The notes under the pieces were generated by a model, which saw nothing but the letters and a program-made list of their open reading frames with translations, did no database searches and was not told the DNA's origin. Positions 5,939-12,912 of a DNA stretch of 16,777 bases are shown piece after piece. Source of the stretch: Pseudomonadota bacterium (GTDB lineage: Bacteria > Desulfobacterota > Desulfobacteria > Desulfobacterales > RPRI01); assembly GCA_018819005.1 (NCBI GenBank), contig JAHJQU010000289.1:1-16777 (forward strand). The letters run 5' to 3'. The stretch's first letter is position 1; each line of letters opens with the position of its first letter. Both the position numbers and the translations under genes were made by a program.

Positions 5939-7516
5939 CTATGGAAGGTTATCTACATCAAGGAGTATGGAAATATCACCATTTTCCATGATGCCTATTC
6001 CTGAAAAAAGCTTTATCTTTGACAGAAGATCTCCAACCGGCAGGACCATAAGAGGCCTGTTACCGATTATATTATCAGCCAACAGTTTAAGGCTGCTTAT
6101 CTCAGAGCCGGAGCTTGACGGAGGATTAGCATATTTAAGACTCAGGAAATTAGATAATTTCATTTCAGAATCAGCAATTCCAAGATGCTTTCTTATGTCA
6201 TAATATGATTCTGCATTATCTTCAGAATGGTCGTATAATCTTCCTATTGATTTTACATTCAGGGTTGGTACTGCTAGAGTATGCTTTCCAAGAGTAAATA
6301 TTATTGCATAAATAACTGAAAGGGAAATGGGTAATTTTATAGTAAATTCAGTTTGTCTGTCTAGTTCCGAAGAAATGGATAATGAACCGCCCATATAATC
6401 AATCGTCTGGGCGACCACACTCATACCTATGCCTCTTCCTGACAAATCGGTAGTTTCCCTCGTGGAAGAAAAATCAGGACTTAAAATAGTGTTAAAGATT
6501 TCTTCTTCGTTCATATTGTTGATGTCATTGTCCGTCAGTGACTGTCTTTCTTTGAGATGCTGTATAATCAGCGACTTGTTTATTCCCCTGCCATCATCTC
6601 GTATTTTAAGATACAGATTTTCTTTTTCGCTTTTTGCTTCAATTGTAATTCTGCCTTCGGTGGGTTTGTGTTTGCTAAGACGCTCTTCCGGAGATTCAAT
6701 TCCGTGGGCTATGCAATTTCTGAATATGTGTATCATGGGCTCTCTGAGACGCTCAAGAATTGTTATATCTGCCTGAATCTCGCTTCCAAGTATTTCAACA
6801 TAAATATTTTTATTGTGTTCCTTGGCTATGTTCCTGATGCTTTTCTGGAATAAATCTGCGAAATCGCCGAAAGACATGAGTCTTAACTGGGTCAGTTGGA
6901 AATAGAGGGTTTTCATCAGTGTGTTATAATGATCAACCCAACTTTTTAAACCGGCTGACAGTTTATCTTGTGAAAATAGGGGGAACCTTTTTGCTAAAAG
7001 CTGAATTTCCTGTGTGAGACCGAGAAGTTCTTCAATATGAGAATACCGTATCTTAACATGATCGATGCTTGTTAATCTCGGCTGGGTAGCAGAAAGCACA
7101 AAAGATGGCTGATTCTGATTGTTATCTTTAACTTCTTCAGGGGATTTTTGGAATCCGGATATAATGCTGTTATATAATTTCTGCTCTTCAAGTGATTCAA
7201 TTCTGCCGCTTTTTGAAACAAGAGAACGAAGAATATCTGAACCGTCAAAGATCAGTTGAACAGAAGCGGCAGAACACGTGCTTATGCCTTGTTGAAATTT
7301 GAGGCACCAGTCTTCCATTAAATGGCACAGGTCGGAAATCTTGTCGAAACTAAGAGCTCTGGCCATTCCTTTTATGGAATGGATTTTACCGTGAATTTCA
7401 GTCCAAAGACTGCAGTTTGATAAATCCTTTTCAACATGTAATAATAAATCATCAAGTTCTTTAAGATACTTGTCTGATTCCTGAGAAAAAATTTTTTCAT
7501 ATTTTGCGAGGTCCAT
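5939..7516 (-). CDS. cheA: CheA-like histidine kinase lacking a P2 domain
   Basis: This 525-residue kinase is shorter than classical CheA (about 650). The HPt domain (residues 1-110) carries the phospho-accepting His46 in KIHSIKGMARAL. A linker of only about 40 residues replaces the P2 docking domain. The dimerisation helices follow (about 150-215). The ATPase domain has the N box HIFRNCIAHGIE (Asn267), G1 box DDGRGI (307-312), FSSTRE, and G2 box GRGIGMSVV (360-368). A CheW-like P5 domain (about 400-525) ends with LPVGDLLSK and GIMENGDISILLDV. All residues needed for ATP binding and autophosphorylation appear present. Its start overlaps the cheW gene by 20 bp, and it is the last gene of the operon. 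Lacking P2, it may phosphorylate its receiver less selectively, or a dedicated one. Confidence 0.9.
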   Translation of the reverse strand: MDLAKYEKIFSQESDKYLKELDDLLLHVEKDLSNCSLWTEIHGKIHSIKGMARALSFDKISDLCHLMEDWCLKFQQGISTCSAASVQLIFDGSDILRSLVSKSGRIESLEEQKLYNSIISGFQKSPEEVKDNNQNQPSFVLSATQPRLTSIDHVKIRYSHIEELLGLTQEIQLLAKRFPLFSQDKLSAGLKSWVDHYNTLMKTLYFQLTQLRLMSFGDFADLFQKSIRNIAKEHNKNIYVEILGSEIQADITILERLREPMIHIFRNCIAHGIESPEERLSKHKPTEGRITIEAKSEKENLYLKIRDDGRGINKSLIIQHLKERQSLTDNDINNMNEEEIFNTILSPDFSSTRETTDLSGRGIGMSVVAQTIDYMGGSLSISSELDRQTEFTIKLPISLSVIYAIIFTLGKHTLAVPTLNVKSIGRLYDHSEDNAESYYDIRKHLGIADSEMKLSNFLSLKYANPPSSSGSEISSLKLLADNIIGNRPLMVLPVGDLLSKIKLFSGIGIMENGDISILLDVDNLP

Positions 7517-7901
7517 AGGAAAGCCCTATTAATTTTTTCCAAATATCATCAGGATTTAAAAGCCGTACAACATGGCCTTCGTAATGAAAAACTGTTCGAT
7601 TTTCAGAATCATCTTCTATCCAAATCATACCGATAATATCATCCGGGATTATCGCCATTTTTTTATTTGCCCATTTAAGGATAATAATGCGTGGAATTTC
7701 AATGTCTTCCTTTTTAGGATACCCGAAAAAGGGCGCAAGGTTTATTACATCAAAAAGCTCACCTCTGTAATACAATAATCCTTCGTAGCAATCCGGGGTG
7801 AGGCATACGGGTGTTGCTTTTGAATCATCGATTATTCTGTGGATATATTGTGATTCTATTCCAAGAAACTCATCCCTGACTTTGAAAACAAAAAATTTCA
7901 T
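7497..7901 (-). CDS. cheW: CheW-like coupling protein
   Basis: This 134-residue protein is a single CheW domain that should link CheA to receptor tips at the cytoplasmic membrane. The visible pattern is MKFFVFKVRDEFLGIESQYI, then GLLYYRGELFDVINLAPFFG (residues 41-60), matching the conserved GLINLRGxxxPVxDL region. RIIILKW and MAIIPDDIIGM follow. Its start codon overlaps the stop of the receptor gene (ATGA), and its 3' end overlaps the cheA start, so the three are almost certainly translated together. The sequence is diverged from flagellar CheW, consistent with a dedicated array. The family can be confused with CheV or P5 domains, but no receiver is fused here. Confidence 0.82.
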   Translation of the reverse strand: MKFFVFKVRDEFLGIESQYIHRIIDDSKATPVCLTPDCYEGLLYYRGELFDVINLAPFFGYPKKEDIEIPRIIILKWANKKMAIIPDDIIGMIWIEDDSENRTVFHYEGHVVRLLNPDDIWKKLIGLSYGPRKI

Positions 7902-9199
7902 TGTATGTTTTCTTCCGTCAGTTTATCGGCTGAAAGTTCAGATTTTTCGGGAAGCTTGAATTGTTGCTGGGTTTGTATCATCTTTTTAGAGAGTTTATCA
8001 AGCAATGTTATGGCGTTGGTAATCCTGATTACCTCGGCTTTCTGATTCTTTGATGCAATGGTCGTTTTTTGTGTAGATTCAGAATTCTTGTGAGCGAAAC
8101 CTGAAAGCTCCTTGAAATTCTCTGTAAAACTTCTCAATTCTTCCGCCTGTCTGGCAGTTACCTCCCCCATGCCTTTTGTTTCTTCAAAAATTTCTCTTAC
8201 ACCAAACAGAGTTTCGCTGAATGTCTGAACTATACCTTTGATTATTTTTCTTCCTTCATTTATATCACTCTGATTTTTCGTGAGATATTCTTTTAGCATG
8301 CGGTTGTCTTCAAGAATATTTTCAACCAGCTTCGTTATTGTCTGGGATGATTGTTTTGAGTTTTCGGCCATGTTCCGAATTTCATCTGCAACTATGGCAA
8401 AACCCTTTCCGGATTCTCCGGCTCTTGTTGCTTCGATCGAAGCATTCAAAGAAAGAAGGTCGGTCTTTTGTGCTATGGTTTCCATTACATTTGTTATAAC
8501 TTTTATTTTTTCAACCTTGTCGGGAAGACGTGATACCTGTTGGGCGTAATCGCTCATCTGTTTGAGCACAAGCTCTAAATGGTTAAGAGTTTCACGGGCG
8601 TTGGTTTCACCCCTTTGAGTCTTTTGGATTGCTGCATCAACCTTTGAAATTGTATTGGAGGATTGTTTTACAAGTTCATCCATTACTTTAATGCCTCTTT
8701 CCAGTTTTTGTGTTACCTTTTGTACAATTTGCGTTTGTTCTGCAGAACTTGTAGCGATTGATTTTGCTGTTACATCAATTTCATTGCTGCTTTGGAGAAG
8801 TTTCTTTGCGAGCCTTGCGAGTATCGAATTAGTTTCATGGATTTTCAGGGAAACATTTTTCATGTCATATAAGAGCAGCCTTAATTGGTTGACCATCAAA
8901 GAAAATATTTCTTCGAGATCCCTGATTTCATCAAGTGATGTTATATTGACTTCACGCGTCAGATCTCCGTTACTTATTTCTCTTGCGACATTGCTCAGGT
9001 TGTTGAGTCGTTTCAAGATTGATTTTGAGAAAATTATTCCGAAGATTGTGCCAATTCCCATTGCCAGAGCGACTGTAATCCCCTGGGCAATGATAAAATC
9101 ATTTGTTAAATGATTTATCACTCCGGCAACAACCAGAACAACCAGCAACAGAAGCAGAAAGCACAATATCAGCTTGTTTTTTATACTTGTTCTTCCCAT
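7898..9199 (-). CDS. Methyl-accepting chemotaxis protein without a periplasmic sensor domain
   Basis: This 433-residue receptor has two membrane helices (about 10-29 and 36-57) separated by only about eight residues, NHLTNDFI, so there is no extracytoplasmic ligand domain. A HAMP domain (about 58-110) follows, then a long coiled coil. The signalling tip is well kept at about 242-280: IAQKTDLLSLNASIEATRAG, then GKGFAIVADEIRNMAE. The start at ATG 9197-9199 is chosen because GGAGG lies 10 nt upstream, whereas the in-frame ATG at 9229 has no ribosome binding site. It overlaps the preceding REC-PAS gene by 19 bp and the cheW gene by 4 bp. With no external sensor, input may come from the membrane, the HAMP region, or a partner such as the REC-PAS protein. 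Confidence 0.9.
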   Translation of the reverse strand: MGRTSIKNKLILCFLLLLLVVLVVAGVINHLTNDFIIAQGITVALAMGIGTIFGIIFSKSILKRLNNLSNVAREISNGDLTREVNITSLDEIRDLEEIFSLMVNQLRLLLYDMKNVSLKIHETNSILARLAKKLLQSSNEIDVTAKSIATSSAEQTQIVQKVTQKLERGIKVMDELVKQSSNTISKVDAAIQKTQRGETNARETLNHLELVLKQMSDYAQQVSRLPDKVEKIKVITNVMETIAQKTDLLSLNASIEATRAGESGKGFAIVADEIRNMAENSKQSSQTITKLVENILEDNRMLKEYLTKNQSDINEGRKIIKGIVQTFSETLFGVREIFEETKGMGEVTARQAEELRSFTENFKELSGFAHKNSESTQKTTIASKNQKAEVIRITNAITLLDKLSKKMIQTQQQFKLPEKSELSADKLTEENIQ

Positions 9200-9984
9200 T
9201 TGTTGTAATCCTCCAATGCCAGTATCCATCCGACTGTATTATCTTCAACAATCAGCTGTGACACGATTACCCTGATTTTATTGGAATCTATTGCTGCAAT
9301 AAATACCATTTTATCCAGCGCCTTGTTATGCACCACCTCTTTTAATGCATTAATAAGTTTTTGTTTTTCATCCGGAAATATTGAGATGATAGAGCGGTTC
9401 AAGAGTTCAGAGTACGACCTGTTCAATAATTTTATAACTAAAGGATTTACTTCCATAATTCTTGTATCAGAGTCAAGGATTATTACCCCGATCCCTATGC
9501 ATTCAATAACTGATTTTTGGAAATGAAGCGAATCAATCAGGTCAACAGATTCACGTCTTGGAAAAATGGTGCCTGATTCAATGATACTGCTGATAACATC
9601 AGGTGGGGCGGAATTACTTTCGATCGTGTTCATAAAATCATTAAACATTGTTGCCATTTTTTCTATCGGGCCCTTTGCGATATAATAATCCGCGCCTATT
9701 TTGTTCAGATTCCCGAGATGCTCGATTATTATTCCGGATACGGCGATAATCGGAAAACAATTGTCTTTATATTTCATACGGACAAATTTTATAAGTTCAG
9801 GTCCGTCAATTTTTGGCATGACAATATCTGCAAACATTAAATCGATGTTCTCGGTTTCAATCTTTGAAATCCCTTCTTTTCCGTCATATGCCTTTATAAC
9901 TTTATAACCTCTTTTTTCAAGCAGTTCTCCTAAAAACTCCACGAAAAAGAAATCGTTATCAACTACTAGGGCAGTTTTTTGCAT
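9181..9984 (-). CDS. Response regulator: receiver domain plus PAS domain, no output domain
   Basis: This is a 267-residue soluble protein. Residues 1-120 form a receiver domain with the acidic pocket at Asp9 and Asp11 (VVDNDF), phospho-acceptor Asp53 in FADIVMPKIDG, Ser83 in AVSG and Lys104 in YIAKGP. After a linker, residues about 155-265 look like a PAS domain: ECIGIGVIILDSDTRIMEVNP, LLNRSYSELLNRSIISIFP, and a final strand VGWILALEDYNKWEEQ. There is no DNA-binding, GGDEF, EAL or kinase domain. The gene opens the chemotaxis-like operon and overlaps the receptor gene by 19 bp. It is therefore the natural phosphate acceptor of the CheA, and might either be the output or feed a PAS-sensed signal into the array. 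GGTGA lies 5 nt before the ATG as a possible ribosome binding site. Confidence 0.85.
   Translation of the reverse strand: MQKTALVVDNDFFFVEFLGELLEKRGYKVIKAYDGKEGISKIETENIDLMFADIVMPKIDGPELIKFVRMKYKDNCFPIIAVSGIIIEHLGNLNKIGADYYIAKGPIEKMATMFNDFMNTIESNSAPPDVISSIIESGTIFPRRESVDLIDSLHFQKSVIECIGIGVIILDSDTRIMEVNPLVIKLLNRSYSELLNRSIISIFPDEKQKLINALKEVVHNKALDKMVFIAAIDSNKIRVIVSQLIVEDNTVGWILALEDYNKWEEQV
9210..9214 (-). promoter_or_regulatory. Ribosome binding site that decides the receptor start
   Basis: GGAGG on the minus strand lies inside the 3' end of the REC-PAS gene, 10 nt before ATG 9199. It favours that ATG over the longer reading from 9229. Confidence 0.55.
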
Positions 9985-10026
9985 CGTTTCACCCGGATTA
10001 TTGGTTTGTTTTTATAAGGCTAATTT

Positions 10027-10168
10027 GTTTCCATCCGGAAATGGCCCTTTTGTGCGATCTCTGTGTCAATCTGCGGGATTTCTTGTGCGGCATACATTGC
10101 GTATGCCTCCGCGCAATCCCTTGATTTCCTTGAGCTTGCCCCAAATTACCTATTTCCGAATTGGAAAC
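10027..10168. repeat. 142-bp imperfect palindromic element between the REC-PAS and ATPase genes
   Basis: The ends are inverted repeats. The left end reads GTTTCCATCCGGAAATGG, and the complement of the right end reads GTTTCCAATTCGGAAATAGG. The centre is a strong hairpin, GGCATAC (10089-10095), five bases, GTATGCC (10101-10107). Around it GGGATT blocks and TCAA blocks also match across the axis. The 218-bp gap (9985-10202) holds only this element and a further half-copy of the end motif, GTTTCCGGATTG, at 10187-10198. It is unrelated in sequence to the elements at 3938 and 15829. It might end or attenuate transcription leaving the ATPase gene, but no T run is attached. Confidence 0.7.
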
Positions 10169-10202
10169 GCAATAGTGTTCATGTTTTGTTTCCGGATTGA
10201 CA

Positions 10203-12602
10203 CTAATTTATACAAACTCTCTTCACCTCCTTTATGTCGGTCAGCCCTTCAAAAACCTTGGCAATTCCATCCTGTTTCAAAGTTGTCATCCCATCTTTAT
10301 AAGCCTGTTCAAAAAGCTCTTCCGTATTTGCCGCTCTTTTAATTAATCCCTTCGTAACGGGAGTTCCTTCCATGAGTTCGTGTATTCCCATTCGGCCTTT
10401 ATATCCCGATCCGGAACAGGCCTCGCATCCGGCGGAGTGATAGAGAACAAGAGAAGAGGAATATTCAATTCCTGTGAATTTGAATTGTTCTTTACCATAT
10501 AAAGAAACAATTTCTTCAAATTCTTCCTTTGAGGGATTGAATTCTTTTTTGCATTTTGTGCATAATCTTCTTGTAAGTCTCTGGGCAAGAACTCCAAGGA
10601 AGGCATCAGAAAAATTTAGCGGATTAAGACCCATATCAAGAAGCCTTGTCACAGTCTCAGGAGCACTGTTTGTATGAAGGGTCGAAAATACAAGATGTCC
10701 GGTCAGGGAAGCCTCGACACCTATAGATGCTGTTTCTTTGTCACGCATTTCACCAATCATAATAACATCCGGATCAAGACGCAGGAAGCCGCGCATAACT
10801 CTCGCAAAATCAAGTCCGATTCTTGGCCTCACTTCAACCTGACGCAACCCGGGCTGGGTAATTTCGATCGGATCCTCTGCGGTCCATATTTTTATATCGG
10901 GCTTGTTTATATGCCCAAGCGCTGAATGAAGAGAAGTTGTTTTGCCTGAACCTGTCGGTCCAACAACAAGTATAAGTCCGTAAGGCTGAGATATAATTCT
11001 CTTCATGATTGTTAAACTTCGTTCATTCAGTCCCATTTCATCAAGTTTCATGGCGCCTGCTTTGGCAAGAATTCTTAATACAGTATCTTCGAATCCGCCC
11101 GCAGTTGGCATGGTGGACATTCGCAGTTCGAATGAGGGAACACCTTTACGTTTCATTTTTATTTTGCCGTCCTGCGGAAGTCGCCTTTCACCTATGTCGA
11201 GATTTGCCATTATTTTGAGCCTTGAAAGAATTGCCGGGGCCATGGTGTTTGGGATCTGTAGGTATTCATGGCAGACACCGTCCATTCTGAATCGTATTAT
11301 GGTCTTTTTGATTATCGGAGAAGGTTCAATGTGTATGTCGGACACTTTTTTCCTGAATGCCGTTACAAGGATCTGATCAACCAGTTTAACAACCTGGCTT
11401 GATGATTCGTCTACGATATCCTTTTCAATTTCTGTATCTTCTTCAACCTCGAAAGAAACATCGGGTACGAAACTGTCAATATTGTTAAACGTGTTTTCAA
11501 TTGATTCGAAAGATTTATCAGCGGAAAAAAAACGCTCTATATATTTGACAATATCTTCTCTGATCCCGACTGAAAAACGCAATTTCTGATTTGTCATCAA
11601 TGCTCTGATATGGTCGGTTTTCCTGAGGTCCCTGGGGTCATCGACAAGAATCTCCACGTAGCTTTTCCCCCAGCTTAAAGGAACCCAAGTGTAGTGGAGA
11701 AGAAATGATTTTTTTAGTTTACTGATGAGTTCCACGGGAATCGGTACGTCGGGATCAAACTCTTTGAAAGGACAATTATAGAACATGGAGAGTGATTTGC
11801 CCAGATCTTCCTTCTTTATCTTAAAACTCTCAATAAGCACAATTTCAACGCTCTTGCCTGTTTTTCTTGAAGCCGTGAGAGCATGTTGAAGCTGATCAGA
11901 GTTTATAATCGAAGAATTGAGAAGATAATCGAACTTCGAATTGTAAGAATGACTTGAAAGAACGGAATTAAGCAGATTTGATATGTCAGTGTTTTCAGGA
12001 TCGAGATTCATGGCGCTTTTGTACATTGAAATTGCAAGCTCTTTGTGCTCTTTTCTATCCAGATGAGATCCTAACCACAGTTTTATCTGTGAAGCATCAC
12101 GGTTTGACAGCTTGTATTCACTTATAATGTTTTCGGCTTTCTTGATTACATCTGTGTGGGGGGCAATGTTCAGGAGGTTTGAAAGAAGTTCGGTAACAAT
12201 GCGTACCGGTGTATATCCGTTTTCTGAATAGTCAGCTTTCAGAAGTTTTTCATATTCGGCCGCAGCCTCCCTGATTAGTCCAAGCTCTTTAAGCGCAGCG
12301 GCATTATCGATAATATCTTTTATGCTTCCCCGGGTCGACATGGCCTTTTGTATCAAAGATAATGCCGCGTTTGTTAAATCTGGAGAGGGCTTTGTTATGT
12401 TATTCAATGACAGGTTCTTTTTAATCCGGCTGATCCTTTCCCTGATCTGGGCTGTTTCGTTCTGATCTGCCATGTCATTGCTGTTTGCAAGTATCTGCTC
12501 ATATATGTTCAAGGAATCACTGAACATTCCCATGGAATAATAAGTTTCGGCTTCTTTTATTTTGTTTTTTATATTGATTCCGTTAGAAGCGATGTTGCTC
12601 AT
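10203..12602 (-). CDS. GspE/PilB-family secretion or pilus ATPase with TPR-like N-terminus
   Basis: This is a 799-residue protein from ATG 12600-12602, which has AAGGAG upstream; a TTG-started reading from 12620 has no ribosome binding site. Residues about 10-220 are helical TPR-like pairs, for example AETYYSMGMFSDSLNIYEQIL. About 235-355 resembles the PilB/GspE N-terminal domain (LQHALTASRKTGKSVEIVL). The ATPase core carries SDIHIEPS, Walker A GPTGSGKTT (about 548-556), Asp box TAEDPIEI, Walker B LDPDVIMIGE and His box STLHTN. A zinc-binding tetracysteine (C681, C684, C726, C729) follows, as in GspE, PilB and MshE. It should power assembly of a type IV pilus or type II pseudopilus at the inner membrane. 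No other pilus or secretion genes are in the window, so the machine it serves is unknown. Confidence 0.92.
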   Translation of the reverse strand: MSNIASNGINIKNKIKEAETYYSMGMFSDSLNIYEQILANSNDMADQNETAQIRERISRIKKNLSLNNITKPSPDLTNAALSLIQKAMSTRGSIKDIIDNAAALKELGLIREAAAEYEKLLKADYSENGYTPVRIVTELLSNLLNIAPHTDVIKKAENIISEYKLSNRDASQIKLWLGSHLDRKEHKELAISMYKSAMNLDPENTDISNLLNSVLSSHSYNSKFDYLLNSSIINSDQLQHALTASRKTGKSVEIVLIESFKIKKEDLGKSLSMFYNCPFKEFDPDVPIPVELISKLKKSFLLHYTWVPLSWGKSYVEILVDDPRDLRKTDHIRALMTNQKLRFSVGIREDIVKYIERFFSADKSFESIENTFNNIDSFVPDVSFEVEEDTEIEKDIVDESSSQVVKLVDQILVTAFRKKVSDIHIEPSPIIKKTIIRFRMDGVCHEYLQIPNTMAPAILSRLKIMANLDIGERRLPQDGKIKMKRKGVPSFELRMSTMPTAGGFEDTVLRILAKAGAMKLDEMGLNERSLTIMKRIISQPYGLILVVGPTGSGKTTSLHSALGHINKPDIKIWTAEDPIEITQPGLRQVEVRPRIGLDFARVMRGFLRLDPDVIMIGEMRDKETASIGVEASLTGHLVFSTLHTNSAPETVTRLLDMGLNPLNFSDAFLGVLAQRLTRRLCTKCKKEFNPSKEEFEEIVSLYGKEQFKFTGIEYSSSLVLYHSAGCEACSGSGYKGRMGIHELMEGTPVTKGLIKRAANTEELFEQAYKDGMTTLKQDGIAKVFEGLTDIKEVKRVCIN

Positions 12603-12804
12603 ACACCTTGGCTCCTTCAATTGATTTATATTGCTTGTCTCCCTATACGTATTTGAAGGTAATGCCTCCTTATAAAATAATCGCGGTCAGACAGTGGCTA
12701 TAAATGAATTCTTTATTTTGAACCGAAATTTGAAATTAAAGAACTATTTTAGCAGCTAATATATGAAAACCTTTTCTGGTGCAACCTATAATAATAAACA
12801 GGAG

Positions 12805-12836
12805 GATTCAAGGGTTCCAGGATTCAAGGATTCCAG
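12805..12836. repeat. Two tandem copies of a 16-bp unit
   Basis: GATTCAAGGGTTCCAG at 12805-12820 is followed directly by GATTCAAGGATTCCAG at 12821-12836, with one mismatch. It lies in the 310-bp stretch (12603-12912) between the mtaB stop and the ATPase start. That stretch otherwise holds a weak terminator-like hairpin (12844-12862) and AT-rich DNA where the ATPase promoter should be; I could not pick a convincing promoter. Confidence 0.75.
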
Positions 12837-12843
12837 TGACCGG

Positions 12844-12862
12844 AAAAGCAAGCGAATGCTTG
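12844..12862 (-). terminator. Possible weak terminator of the ferredoxin-mnmA-mtaB operon
   Basis: Read on the minus strand, CAAGC, loop ATTC, GCTTG, then CTTTTCC lies about 50 bp past the mtaB stop. The stem has only five base pairs and the T run is short, so it may be inefficient or not a terminator. Confidence 0.3.
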
Positions 12863-12912
12863 ATCCCTTTTTCCCAACTAACCCCAATGTTTGGAGCAGA
12901 CACAACGAAGTA

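Noticed and set aside
8655..9113. 152-codon open frame antisense to the receptor
   Set aside because: It is a shadow of the receptor coiled coil, hydrophobic only because the complement of coiled-coil codons reads that way.
10001..10342. 113-codon open frame on the plus strand through the palindromic element
   Set aside because: Half of it covers a non-coding repeat and the rest is antisense to the ATPase C-terminus; no motif was recognised.
12666..12673. Perfect TAAGGAGG on the minus strand upstream of the ATPase gene
   Set aside because: No start codon follows at a usable distance (only ATT within a few bases, giving a six-codon frame), so it is not called a gene; it could be a chance match.
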